Of a stretch of 64,000 nt of DNA, positions 35,139-43,827 are shown in pieces. Position 1 is the first letter of the stretch, and every line of letters begins with the position of its first letter. Origin of the DNA: Synechococcus sp. PCC 7336 (lineage in GTDB: Bacteria; Cyanobacteriota; Cyanobacteriia; Thermostichales; PCC-7336); contig NZ_CM001776.1 of the NCBI RefSeq assembly GCF_000332275.1, positions 3,165,737 through 3,229,736 of the forward strand, written 5' to 3'. A model generated the notes under the pieces. It ran no database searches. It saw nothing but the letters and a program-made list of their open reading frames with translations, and was not told the DNA's origin. The position numbers and the translations under genes were made by a program.

Positions 35139-36719
35139 CTACACCGACAGCTTTAAACTCTCCGGCTGCCCCCAATCGCCCGCCAACACTCGGACGCGAT
35201 CGTTCGCAGCCAAGTGCCGCAAAATCTGATAGCAAGTTTCGATCGCCTCATCCCCACCCACAGCCGCCGCCAACTGCTCCAAACTCATCCCGTCACTGCC
35301 AGCCAGCGCCTGCATCACCTGCTGCTGCAACTCCAACACCGTCGCCGCCGCCTTTTTCCCCGCCTCCACACCCGGCTGGTGGTAGGCATTGATATTGATC
35401 AACGAGGCATAGAACCCCACCGCCCGCTCGTAGAGGGCAATCAGAGCTCCCACCCTGCGAGCATCGGCACGAGGAATGGCGATTGTAATGGAATCGCGAT
35501 GCTTGTCGTGCAGTGCTTTGCGGGTGCCTAACAAAAAGCCTGTCAAATAATCTCCCGAAGTGATCCCTGGCTCCAACTCCACCGCAGGCTGGCTGCGATC
35601 CTCCAGTACCTCGATGAAGGTGGCAAAAAAGTTATTCACCCCCTCCCGCAACTGCTGCACGTAAGCATGCTGGTCGGTCGAGCCCTTATTGCCATAAACG
35701 GCAATCCCTTGATTGACAACATTGCCCGCTCGATCCAGTTCCTTGCCCAGCGACTCCATAATTAGCTGCTGCAAGTAACGGCTAAACAGCATCAGACGAT
35801 CTTTGTAGGGCAATACCACCATGTCCTTCTGACCCTTGCCGTCCCCCGTCCAATACCAACAGGCCGCTAACAACGCTGCTGGATTCTGCTTTAACTCGCG
35901 ACTGCGGGTGGCCTCGTCCATTTCTTTGGCCCCTGCCAGCATGGCCCGAATCTCGACCCCCTGCAGCGCCGCCGGCACCAGACCCACTGCCGAAAACTCA
36001 GAGGTGCGTCCCCCCACCCAATCATCCATCGGGAAGGTGGCCAACCACCCTTCAGCCTGGGCCAATTGTTCTAGCTTGCTGTTTTCGCCCGTAATGGCAA
36101 CTGCATGGGCGGCGAAGTCCAAACCGACATTGGCAAACGCGGCCTTGACCTCTTTCATGCCGTTGCGGGGCTCGGGGGTGCCGCCGGACTTGGAGGTGAC
36201 CGTCACGAGGGTGGTGCTCAGACGATTGTCTAATTGGTTCAAGACGCGATCGATGCCATCGGGGTCGCTGTTGTCGATGAAATGAATAGCGAGAGGAGGG
36301 CGATCGGGAGCCAGAGCCACTGAGACGAATTGAGGGCCGAGGGCAGAACCGCCAATCCCGATCGCGAGTAAATCTGTAAACTTGCCGCCCGTAGGGGGAA
36401 AGATCTGGCCGCTATGAACCCGTTCGACAAAAGCTTCGATATCGGCGATGGTTTGCTCGATGCCGGCGGCGATCTCTTGCGTGGGGGCCAGCTCGGGAGC
36501 CCGCAACCAGTAATGGCCCACCATGCGTTGCTCGTCGGGGTTGGCGATCGCCCCCCCCTCCAACTGGTCCATCTCGTCATAGGCAACGACCAGTTTGGGG
36601 GCGATCGAAGCCATGAATTCGTCAGTAAAGCGCACCCGACTGATATCTAGATAAAGCCCCAAGCCAGGATGGAAATAGAGCCACTCTCGATAGCGCTGCC
36701 ACAGTTGTGCTGCCGTCAT
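35139..36719 (-). CDS. pgi: Glucose-6-phosphate isomerase
   Basis: This 526-residue enzyme interconverts glucose-6-phosphate and fructose-6-phosphate. It shows [40 protein letters not shown] (sugar-phosphate loop), [20 protein letters not shown] (signature), and the C-terminal active-site lysine context VEAGKKAA. Length is shorter than the 550-residue enteric form but usual for cyanobacteria. It is divergent from the DUF2470 gene, with about 105 bp between starts; the stop codon abuts the repeat-rich relic region. Confidence 0.93.
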   Translation of the reverse strand: MTAAQLWQRYREWLYFHPGLGLYLDISRVRFTDEFMASIAPKLVVAYDEMDQLEGGAIANPDEQRMVGHYWLRAPELAPTQEIAAGIEQTIADIEAFVERVHSGQIFPPTGGKFTDLLAIGIGGSALGPQFVSVALAPDRPPLAIHFIDNSDPDGIDRVLNQLDNRLSTTLVTVTSKSGGTPEPRNGMKEVKAAFANVGLDFAAHAVAITGENSKLEQLAQAEGWLATFPMDDWVGGRTSEFSAVGLVPAALQGVEIRAMLAGAKEMDEATRSRELKQNPAALLAACWYWTGDGKGQKDMVVLPYKDRLMLFSRYLQQLIMESLGKELDRAGNVVNQGIAVYGNKGSTDQHAYVQQLREGVNNFFATFIEVLEDRSQPAVELEPGITSGDYLTGFLLGTRKALHDKHRDSITIAIPRADARRVGALIALYERAVGFYASLININAYHQPGVEAGKKAAATVLELQQQVMQALAGSDGMSLEQLAAAVGGDEAIETCYQILRHLAANDRVRVLAGDWGQPESLKLSV

Positions 36720-36824
36720 AGACTGTCGCGAATCTCCGCCACAACTTCTCGAACAGGCTACCGCAAAAGTGTGAATGGGACGTTAAAACTAAAGATGAGT
36801 CTTGCATTTAAGGTTTCTCGATCT

Positions 36825-37115
36825 ATGGCCGACCCCATCACCCCCGCAATTAGCGATCGCATCTGCCAACACATGAACGACGATCACGCCGAGGCGATCG
36901 CCCTCTACGCCACCGTCTACGGCGGTGTTGCTAATGTGAGTGCCGCCCACTTAGAGGCGATCGATCCTCAGGGGATGGACATCACCGCCACCGTCAACGG
37001 CAGGGCCACCTCAGTACGGGTGGCGTTCGATCGCCAGTTGAAAGACTCTGAAGACGCCCACCAAACTCTGATTGCGATGGTGCGTCAAGCCAGAACGCAA
37101 GGAACTGCTGGGTAA
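36825..37115 (+). CDS. DUF2470 (heme-iron utilization-like) protein
   Basis: This 96-residue protein begins MADPITPAISDRICQHMNDD and continues with HAEAIALYATVYGGVANVSA, the DUF2470 pattern (HMNDDH.EA). The domain is the C-terminal part of HugZ-type heme-degrading proteins and also occurs alone in cyanobacteria. Its nearness to heme oxygenase, 370 bp downstream on the same strand, fits a heme or iron theme, but the function is unproven. The ATG at 36825 starts the domain; an ATG at 36795 would add 10 residues. Confidence 0.8.
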   Translation: MADPITPAISDRICQHMNDDHAEAIALYATVYGGVANVSAAHLEAIDPQGMDITATVNGRATSVRVAFDRQLKDSEDAHQTLIAMVRQARTQGTAG

Positions 37116-37485
37116 TTCCGCCAGCTTCTGGCGGGGAGCCGCTCCACATTGGCGTGAATGATTTGCGGTATACTGCAAATTATTCTCATTAAGGATGCAG
37201 GGATATGGTTCAATTCAAGCGATCGCCGTGCAGGGACAAGTTGTGCGGGAGACTACCGGCAAGCGGGGTTCCTGTCATGGAAAGCAGATAACGAAAGTTT
37301 AAGATTATTAATGTACGGTCGCGTTTAGCCCCATTATTCTATGTAGGAGTCAGAGCAATATGTCCCTCAAAGCTACTTGTGGCAGGACGTATACATTTTT
37401 TAAGGTTATTTTATTTACCATTCTTCAAGCCTGAATCAACACCTGTTTTTCATTGCATCTGAATTAGAAGAGATTAGGAGGCCGA
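37116..37485. other. Intergenic region upstream of heme oxygenase
   Basis: A 370-bp stretch between the DUF2470 and ho1 genes. An A/T-rich element near 37163-37190 (TGCAAATTATTCTCATTAAG) has a loose resemblance to Fur boxes. A 56-codon reading frame runs 37158-37328 (M...WFNSSDRRAG...LLMYGRV) but has no ribosome site and no recognised family, and is not annotated as a gene. An AT-rich block at 37390-37450 precedes ho1 and probably contains its promoter. Confidence 0.4.
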
Positions 37486-38214
37486 GTGAGTCATCAACTA
37501 GCAACCCTCTTGCGGGAAGGGACGAAGGAGTCCCATACGATGGCGGAAAACGTCGGATTTATCAAGAGTTTTTTAGCTGGCGTTGTCGAGAAAAGATCTT
37601 ATCGCAAGCTGGTTGGGAATTTTTATTTCATTTACGCCGCGATCGAGGCTGAATTCGAGCGCCATCGCGATCACCCCGTCCTCAGTAAGCTCTACTTTCC
37701 CGAGCTGTGGCGAGAAGGCACCTTGGAAGAAGATTTGGCCTTCTACTACGGCCAAAACTGGCGCGACGAAGTCAAGCCTTCTCCCGCTTGCGTCGAGTAT
37801 CTAGACTGCATTAAGAAAGTGTCGGACGAGCAGCCCGAATTGCTAGTGGCTCACGCTTACACTCGCTATCTGGGCGATTTGTCTGGCGGTCAGATCCTCA
37901 AAAATATTGCCAAGCGCGCCATGGGTTTGGAAGATGGACGCGGCTTGAATTTCTACGAGTTTGAGGCGATTCCCAATCCCGGTCCGTTTAAGAACAAGTA
38001 CCGTGCGGCAATGGATAGTTTGCCGGTCAGCGAGGCAATGGCCCAGAAAATTGTGGCTGAAGCCAACCACAGCTTCCACCTCAACATGAAGCTGTTTAAA
38101 GAGCTCGAGGGGAACTGGTTCCTCAGCCTCCTGCGCATCACCTGGAGCACTCTGGTGAGTCGTCTGCAAGGGATGTTTGCGAAGAAGAGCAAGCCTGCGT
38201 CTCAAGCGAGCTAG
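37486..38214 (+). CDS. ho1: Heme oxygenase 1 (biliverdin-forming)
   Basis: The 242-residue enzyme opens heme to biliverdin IX-alpha, CO and iron, the first step toward phycocyanobilin. The proximal histidine is H17 (GTKESHTMAENV). YTRYLGDLSGGQILKNIAKR (about residues 125-145) is the distal helix signature. ANHSFHLNMKLFKELEGN follows near the C-terminus, with a short tail. The start is GTG with AGGAGG 6 bases upstream. It ends in a strong hairpin at 38257. Soluble, cytoplasmic, ferredoxin-dependent. Confidence 0.95.
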   Translation: MSHQLATLLREGTKESHTMAENVGFIKSFLAGVVEKRSYRKLVGNFYFIYAAIEAEFERHRDHPVLSKLYFPELWREGTLEEDLAFYYGQNWRDEVKPSPACVEYLDCIKKVSDEQPELLVAHAYTRYLGDLSGGQILKNIAKRAMGLEDGRGLNFYEFEAIPNPGPFKNKYRAAMDSLPVSEAMAQKIVAEANHSFHLNMKLFKELEGNWFLSLLRITWSTLVSRLQGMFAKKSKPASQAS

Positions 38215-38256
38215 GGCGTTCTGGGGCAGGTAGTTGTCCGCCGCCATATTGACGAA

Positions 38257-38285
38257 AGAAGCCTCGGGCGTGCCCGAGGCTTCTT
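38257..38285 (+). terminator. Terminator hairpin after ho1
   Basis: AGAAGCCTCGGGC pairs perfectly with GCCCGAGGCTTCT around a 3-base loop, 42 bp after the ho1 stop, with CTATTGGG after it. Very stable; the T-run is weak, and since the stem is symmetric it could also serve the gene converging from 38355. Confidence 0.8.
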
Positions 38286-38354
38286 CTATTGGGACAGGTT
38301 GAGAGCTGTGGGTCGAGCTCGACGCTCGGCAAACTGGCAGCATCCCCAACGGTT

Positions 38355-38603
38355 TTATTGCCCAGATTCTTGACGCGCTTCTTCCACGAGCTCGGCGGTG
38401 ACAATATCCACATCGCGCTTGCGGGCGAGGGCTTCAATGCGCTGCCGCGCTTGAGTGCGCACGAAAAAGGGGATTTTCCGAAACTTTTCCTGGGCTTCGT
38501 CCGTCCACTCTAGGAGGTCGTCAAATTCGCTCAATGGTCGGTCCTCGCACGATCGCCGTCTGTCACTCTCTCCACCTGCAGCATTGACCCCAACCCCCCC
38601 CAC
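38355..38603 (-). CDS. Small PCP_red-domain protein
   Basis: This protein of up to 82 residues carries a C-terminal domain [20 protein letters not shown] followed by [20 protein letters not shown], which matches the PCP_red domain (PF08369) found at the C-terminus of ChlB and in stand-alone small cyanobacterial proteins. Stand-alone members are linked to photosystem assembly or chlorophyll metabolism, but the function of this one is unknown. The start is unclear: a GTG at 38603 opens into a low-quality glycine-rich stretch; a TTG at 38534 would give a 59-residue protein covering the domain. It sits just upstream of DUF3352. Confidence 0.75.
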   Translation of the reverse strand: MGGVGVNAAGGESDRRRSCEDRPLSEFDDLLEWTDEAQEKFRKIPFFVRTQARQRIEALARKRDVDIVTAELVEEARQESGQ

Positions 38604-38616
38604 GCCGGTAAGGAGC

Positions 38617-40320
38617 TTAGTTCGGTTTTATAACTATTTTGGCATTTTGCACAACTGGCACAGCACCCGTTTTGAGGGGAACAACCTCCGAGGCTTCGGG
38701 AGCGATCGCCGTTTCGGCCAGAGCCAGCAGCACCGCTTCTAGGCGATCGGTAAAGGGAATCGGCGCGATCGCCTCTTCCCAGTTCGGTTTCTGTCTAGCC
38801 AGCTCCGCCCCGCGAGCGTAGAGATAGCCGCGATCGCTGCGGGGAAGGCTGCGAGCCAATGATTTAAATTCGGGGCTGCGGCTTAAAGAAGGGCGAGAGA
38901 GGGCCTGCTCGATCGCGCTGAGGGATGGCGAGAGATAGACCGTATTGCCCCGCTGCAAGCGATAGGCGATCGCAGTTGCGGCATTCGACGTTGCCTCTCT
39001 AGAGGATGAGTCGGACTCTCCCTCGAAATCTGGCACGGGTACCCAGGCGATCGCCTCTCCCCATTTGGAGTTGCTCAGCGGTACAGAGATCGGCTGAATG
39101 CCCAAATCGCGCAATTTTGCCTCGAAGGCCGCGATCGCGGCAGGGTTGGCCCGATCGATATCGGCGGCGAGCAGCCAGGTGTAATGGTTGCCGCTGGGTA
39201 AAAGGGCGATCGCAAACGCTTGACGCATCCAGCTAAACAGATCCTGCTGCCAATCGAGCTGGGTCTCGGCTTCTAGAGGGGCAAGACTCTGGACCAGAGG
39301 ATTGGGCAGGGGGCTAGCGTCAAAACTGTATTGCAGCGATCGCCAAGCCTGTTGTAAGTCGTATCCGATTACAGCAGCCAGAGTATTGTCGGGCAAGGCC
39401 GAAAATGTCGAGAGCGAGGAGTTCTCGGTTTTGTCGCGAGGCGCAATTGTCTTTGGAACTGTAGCGTGAAGGGAGGTTTCGAGAACTAGCCCTTGCCGTT
39501 CGATACCCAGCCCCAAGGCCAATCCGCTCAGTGGGCCATTCGGCGTATTCCATGCGGGCCAGAAATCGGTGGCTTGGGCGATCGCCGCTAGGTTGAGATA
39601 GGCCAACCCCACCCGATCGCCCTCTAACTGGGCCACGGTGGCTCGATATTGAGGGTTACTGACAATGGATAAACGGGGCACTTGCCAACTGTCGATCGCC
39701 TCGCGCACCCCCCGAGCTGAAGTGGCAAATAGTACATAGCGATCGCCCACTGCGGCGACTGCCCACGACCGGTCTCCGTCAGTCACCGTCAAGATCTGAA
39801 CGCCCTTATAAGTTTCAATCGGGTCCGTTGCCCGTTGGAGATATTGGCGCTGCCATAGGAGATTGAGCAGGAAATTGGACCGATCGAGATCCCGGGTGGA
39901 CAGGGCGATCGCATAGTCAGGGCGCTCCGAGCTAGCCTCAAGTCCCATGACTAACGATTCATCTCCGAGCCAAGGCAGAATTTCGCGATCGAAATCCACC
40001 TGCGCCGCCTGCAAAAATTCAGCCAGTGGTCCCTGGCCTGCAGCGGAGAAGTAGCGCTGCCATTCGCGACGGGCGCGACGGCGATCGCCCAAAGGGGTGG
40101 CAAACCGGCGCAATCGCTCCAAACGCGGCAGCGGCGCAGCCAGGGCTACAAACCCGATCGACTGACGGGGGACCAACTGCACGATCTCGGGCAGGGTGGC
40201 TGACTGGTGCAGCAATCCCAAGGGGCTCAAACGCAACAACCAGATTGCAGCAACGGTCAGCAGCACCACCACAGCGGTACTCGCTGCGGCAAAACCTTTC
40301 AGGAGCGATCGGGGCTGCAT
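38617..40320 (-). CDS. DUF3352 domain protein
   Basis: This 567-residue protein has one N-terminal membrane anchor ([20 protein letters not shown], residues 7-30) and an extracytoplasmic domain. [40 protein letters not shown] and [20 protein letters not shown] match DUF3352 of cyanobacteria. The function is unknown, and cyanobacteria usually have one or two paralogs. The stop is 14 bp from the start of the PCP_red gene on the same strand. Divergent from gltA. Confidence 0.8.
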   Translation of the reverse strand: MQPRSLLKGFAAASTAVVVLLTVAAIWLLRLSPLGLLHQSATLPEIVQLVPRQSIGFVALAAPLPRLERLRRFATPLGDRRRARREWQRYFSAAGQGPLAEFLQAAQVDFDREILPWLGDESLVMGLEASSERPDYAIALSTRDLDRSNFLLNLLWQRQYLQRATDPIETYKGVQILTVTDGDRSWAVAAVGDRYVLFATSARGVREAIDSWQVPRLSIVSNPQYRATVAQLEGDRVGLAYLNLAAIAQATDFWPAWNTPNGPLSGLALGLGIERQGLVLETSLHATVPKTIAPRDKTENSSLSTFSALPDNTLAAVIGYDLQQAWRSLQYSFDASPLPNPLVQSLAPLEAETQLDWQQDLFSWMRQAFAIALLPSGNHYTWLLAADIDRANPAAIAAFEAKLRDLGIQPISVPLSNSKWGEAIAWVPVPDFEGESDSSSREATSNAATAIAYRLQRGNTVYLSPSLSAIEQALSRPSLSRSPEFKSLARSLPRSDRGYLYARGAELARQKPNWEEAIAPIPFTDRLEAVLLALAETAIAPEASEVVPLKTGAVPVVQNAKIVIKPN

Positions 40321-40611
40321 CGGCGCCTCTATACCAGTGAAGAACTCGTGACAATCTTACCTGTCAGGCCGCAGTTCCCTCGGCTCCCGCTCATCGTTCT
40401 TAGCATTCGGCTCATCTCGCACAGCATACGGCGGAGTTACCCGCTTGAGACTTTTGCCAGGACAACGCTAGGCTTAACATGCACTAGTGGATTCCCGTGC
40501 GGTAGGCATAGAATCCGATCGTCGCAGTTGGATTTCCATCGGATAGCGTTGGCAACCGACAGCATAAAGGCCCTGCCGTGCAGCCACTTTGTCCACACAC
40601 AGGGAGCAATC

Positions 40612-41751
40612 ATGTCAGAAGGCGCTTACAAACCCGGTTTAGAAGGCGTTCCCGCAACTCGCTCCAACATTAGCTTTATTGACGGGAATCAGGGCATTCT
40701 CGAATATCGCGGCATCGGCATCGAGCAGCTCACCGCCCACAGCACATTTATTGAAACAGCTTATCTGCTGATCTTTGGCGCATTGCCCACAGCCTCAGAG
40801 CTGAAAGAGTTTGACGAAACCATCCGCATTCACCGCCGAGTTAAATATCGCATCCGCGACATGATCAAGTGCTTTCCCGAGTCGGGGCACCCGATGGATG
40901 CCCTGCAAACCTGCGTGGCCGGATTGGGATTGTTCTACCCCATCAGCGATTTTAACGACGACTACGTTCACGGCACGGTTGTGCGCCTCTTGGCTAAATT
41001 CCCCACCCTGGTGGCGGCGTTTCACCAAATGCGGCAGGGGAACGATCCCATCGACCCCCGCGACGATCTCGACCATGCCAGTAATTTTCTCTATATGATG
41101 ACCGGTCGCGTCCCCAAACCTTGGGAAGCCCGCATCTTCGATGTCTGCCTGATTCTGCACGCCGAACATACGGTCAATGCGTCTACATTCTCTACGTTGG
41201 TGACCTCTTCGACGCTGGCCGATCCCTACACGGCGATCGCCGCTGCCGTCGGAACTCTTTCCGGTTCTCTGCACGGCGGTGCCAACGAACAGGTGATGCA
41301 AATGCTGCGTAAGATTGGCACCGTGGCAAACGCCCGCCCCTATGTGGAAGAAAGTCTAGCCCGCAAAGAGCGCATTATGGGGGTGGGGCACCGCGTCTAC
41401 AAGATCAAAGATCCGCGTGCCGAGGTCTTGCACAAGCTAGCCGAAGACTTGTTCGATCGCCTCGGCCACGACAAAACTTACGACATTGCCATTGAGGTGG
41501 AAGCGGTTTGCGAAGAGTTATTGGGAGCCAAAGGCATCTACCCCAATGTGGACTTCTATTCCGGCTTGGTCTACACCAAATTAGGCATTCCCGAAGATGT
41601 TTTCACCCCCGTCTTCGCGATCGCGAGGGTGGCGGGTTGGCTGGCTCACTGGCGCGAACAGCTTTCAAACAACCGCTTATTCCGCCCCACGCAGGAATAC
41701 ACGGGCGAACGCAATGTCGATTACGTACCGCTATCCGAACGGGGGGAATGA
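40612..41751 (+). CDS. gltA: Citrate synthase
   Basis: The 379-residue protein condenses oxaloacetate and acetyl-CoA. FIDGNQGILEYRGIGIEQLT is at the N-terminus; the catalytic histidines lie in ILHAEHTVNASTFS and GSLHGGANEQVMQM, and the aspartate in YPNVDFYSGLVYTKLGIP. The short length and FIDGxxGxLxYRG match the bacterial/cyanobacterial type. The ATG at 40612 follows AGGGAG; a much longer open frame upstream (from 40207) lies over DUF3352 and is not family-like. About 290 bp upstream holds the divergent promoters. Confidence 0.93.
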   Translation: MSEGAYKPGLEGVPATRSNISFIDGNQGILEYRGIGIEQLTAHSTFIETAYLLIFGALPTASELKEFDETIRIHRRVKYRIRDMIKCFPESGHPMDALQTCVAGLGLFYPISDFNDDYVHGTVVRLLAKFPTLVAAFHQMRQGNDPIDPRDDLDHASNFLYMMTGRVPKPWEARIFDVCLILHAEHTVNASTFSTLVTSSTLADPYTAIAAAVGTLSGSLHGGANEQVMQMLRKIGTVANARPYVEESLARKERIMGVGHRVYKIKDPRAEVLHKLAEDLFDRLGHDKTYDIAIEVEAVCEELLGAKGIYPNVDFYSGLVYTKLGIPEDVFTPVFAIARVAGWLAHWREQLSNNRLFRPTQEYTGERNVDYVPLSERGE

Positions 41752-41791
41752 GGGTTGAGTTTGTCTTGGCGGTGCTGAATTAAGGCTCGAT

Positions 41792-41867
41792 CTTTGCGCC
41801 GTTTGCAGGTATTTGCGCCGTTTGCAGGTATTTGCGCCGTTTGCAGGTATTTGCTCCGTTTGCAGCC
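41792..41867 (+). repeat. Four tandem copies of a 19-bp repeat
   Basis: The unit TTTGCGCCGTTTGCAGGTA occurs three times exactly (41792-41810, 41811-41829, 41830-41848) and once degenerate (41849-41867, CTCC in place of CGCC and ending CAGCCT). It lies 40 bp after the gltA stop and abuts the solo repeat end at 41865. Each unit contains two GTTTGCAG/TTTGCGCC cores. No coding role is apparent. Confidence 0.9.
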
Positions 41868-41896
41868 TGAGGGCCAGACACTTGTCGAACTGACGT
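41865..41896 (+). repeat. Solo end of the dispersed hairpin repeat
   Basis: This copy reads CCTGAGGGCCAGACAC then TTGTCGAACTGACGTT. It matches 19188-19219 in reverse complement and the right end of the full element at 34591-34616. Confidence 0.65.
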
Positions 41897-41922
41897 TTTG
41901 CAGGCAGCAGTGGCCAAGTAAC

Positions 41923-42606
41923 TCAAACCAATCCTTCTCGCATTGCACACACGGCTGCCTGAGTGCGATCGCGGACGCCCATTTTGCGCAGAATGCGCAC
42001 AATATGAGACTTAATCGTGCTTTCAGCGACCGCTAGAGTGGTGGCAATTTCGCGATTGCTCTTGCCCGCAGTTAACTCCCGCAGCACTTGGCGCTCGCGA
42101 TTGGACAGTTGCAGCGAGCGATGGGGAAAGGTCGGAGCCGCTTGGCGGTAGCGATCGCCCCAACTCGGTTGAGCATCATTGAGTTCTAGATCCATCCAAC
42201 AGGTGTTGGAGGCGATCGCAGAGAGTGCTTGCAAAATATGGGAGACAGGCTTGGATTTGAGACAGCATCCCTGCACGCCGCTGTTCACCAAAGCAGCCGC
42301 CTGCGAGCGGGCAGCATCGCCTACGTCCAATAATGCCAAGATGCGTACGCGCGTATTGGACTGTTGCAATTGACGGACAAAATTGAGACTGCGGCCAATA
42401 TCCGGTATCGCCGGACTCATGAGCAACACATCCGGCAAGCGATCTTCAAACAGGCCCCGCTGCAATAAAGCCAGCGCCATATTCGCCGAGTCTGCCACAG
42501 CCCAAATCTGAAATTGTGCTTGTTCTTCTAACATGCGAACCAACCCCAACTGAACGAGGGGATGGGCTTCCAGAATCAGAACATCGATGGCCACTGTTGC
42601 ACCCAA
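41923..42606 (-). CDS. LuxR-type regulator with degenerate receiver domain
   Basis: The 227-residue protein has an N-terminal receiver-like fold and a C-terminal LuxR/GerE helix-turn-helix (LSNRERQVLRELTAGKSNRE, then IATTLAVAESTIKSHIVRIL). In the receiver, the phosphoacceptor aspartate is replaced: the strand-3 motif PDVLLMSPAIPD has serine (S64) where PDVVLMDxxMP is expected, and the acidic pocket has ILEAHP with no DD pair. It is therefore likely to work without phosphorylation, as in NarL-type atypical regulators. The start is uncertain: TTG at 42606 or GTG at 42594. Confidence 0.85.
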   Translation of the reverse strand: MGATVAIDVLILEAHPLVQLGLVRMLEEQAQFQIWAVADSANMALALLQRGLFEDRLPDVLLMSPAIPDIGRSLNFVRQLQQSNTRVRILALLDVGDAARSQAAALVNSGVQGCCLKSKPVSHILQALSAIASNTCWMDLELNDAQPSWGDRYRQAAPTFPHRSLQLSNRERQVLRELTAGKSNREIATTLAVAESTIKSHIVRILRKMGVRDRTQAAVCAMREGLV

Positions 42607-42976
42607 ATAGATGAGTGAAATTGACTGCCGCCCGCAGATTCAATCTCGCGATCGAGCTCGAAACGATGTTCTGCCAGCGGTTGCAATCGTGCAAGTGCAA
42701 AAGGCTGCGATTCAACAAGAGTGTGTAGCGTTCATAGTAGTTCTACTTGTACCGCTACCTGCAAGATGTCAACAAATCTATAAAAGTGATACGCAGCAAC
42801 CCCTCCGCCACAGCAGTGCTTTGGCTGCGCTGACAGCGATCGCGCCTCGGGCAAGCAAAGCGATCGCAGGATCGAGCTATAACAGAGAAGACATTGTAGC
42901 TTTGGCAATCCGCTGTATCCTAGCCTCTAACTGCTAAGCGCCATTTGAAACTGCCCCCCTACACTGCAACACTGGA
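42607..42976. other. Intergenic region
   Basis: A 370-bp divergent promoter region between the LuxR-type regulator and the next gene. I see no gene, hairpin or repeat in it. An A/T-rich patch around 42770-42800 (CAAATCTATAAAAGTG) may carry a promoter. Confidence 0.4.
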
Positions 42977-43756
42977 ATGTACGAACTCGACAATTTCGAT
43001 CGCCTGGTCAACTTTTTGCCGTACGAAATCCGGCCCGATGTCGCGCTCGAAGTGGGCACTGAAGAGCAAAGCCGGGTATTACAGCCATTGTGGCGATTTC
43101 CTTGGCAAGACCAATCTCGGTTTGCGATCGATTTAGCTCGCTGGCGTCAGCTCTCTGGCGATCAGCAAAAACTGTATTTTCTGCGGGAAGCCAGTTTGGC
43201 GACTGAAGCAGCTATGGGCAATAACTGGGCAGCCCTGTTGCTCTATCCCGCACTGTTGGGGGCAGGGACGACGGGTTTGTTGGTGGAAATGCAGATGTCT
43301 GATGGCTTGGGCATTGGCTTGGCCGGTGCTCTAGCAGTGCTGGCCTTCCTACTGTTGCGTCGCTCCGAGAAAGGCCAGAAAGCACAGGTGGCAGCCGACG
43401 AATATGCCATTCGGCACGCTTCCCAAAATGGCTATACCGAGCAGCAGGCGGCATCGCTGTTGCTAGATGCTTGGCAAAAGGTCCGTCAATTGGAAGGCCG
43501 CACTAAAATCAATTACGACACCACCATTCGCCAGCGCAATTTGGAATATGTCGGTGCGAAAGGGCTATCGTCTTCGGCGCTGTCTGCGATTGGACCGCAG
43601 GATAAGTCGAGTGTCCGGGAAACGACTCCGCAGCCTCCCAATCGCAATTACGGCACTTACGATCGCTATGACGATCGGCCCAATGAAGAGCGGCGCCACG
43701 GCGATCGCCAATACGGTCGGCGCTACGACGAAGGTCAATACGGCGATCGCCGCTAG
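42977..43756 (+). CDS. Conserved cyanobacterial membrane protein
   Basis: This 259-residue protein begins MYELDNFDRLVNFLPYEIRP followed by DVALEVGTEEQSRVLQPLWR. Two hydrophobic segments lie around residues 83-125 (LLLYPALLGAGTTGLLVEMQ, then a second with LAGALAVLAFLLL), so both ends face the cytoplasm or lumen. The C-terminal 50 residues are low complexity (DDRPNEERRHGDRQYGRRYD), with Y/D/R/G repeats likely to be disordered. DUF3318-like sequences in cyanobacteria look similar, but I am not certain of this family. No partner is evident. Confidence 0.65.
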   Translation: MYELDNFDRLVNFLPYEIRPDVALEVGTEEQSRVLQPLWRFPWQDQSRFAIDLARWRQLSGDQQKLYFLREASLATEAAMGNNWAALLLYPALLGAGTTGLLVEMQMSDGLGIGLAGALAVLAFLLLRRSEKGQKAQVAADEYAIRHASQNGYTEQQAASLLLDAWQKVRQLEGRTKINYDTTIRQRNLEYVGAKGLSSSALSAIGPQDKSSVRETTPQPPNRNYGTYDRYDDRPNEERRHGDRQYGRRYDEGQYGDRR

Positions 43757-43827
43757 CAAGCTGGGATTGCAGTTCAACAGCAGAATTGTGGCTGCAAACG
43801 GGCATTCTCGGCAGATCTTGGGGTGCG

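Noticed and set aside
37158-37328. 56-codon frame upstream of ho1
   Set aside because: No Shine-Dalgarno sequence and no recognised family. Kept only as a note.
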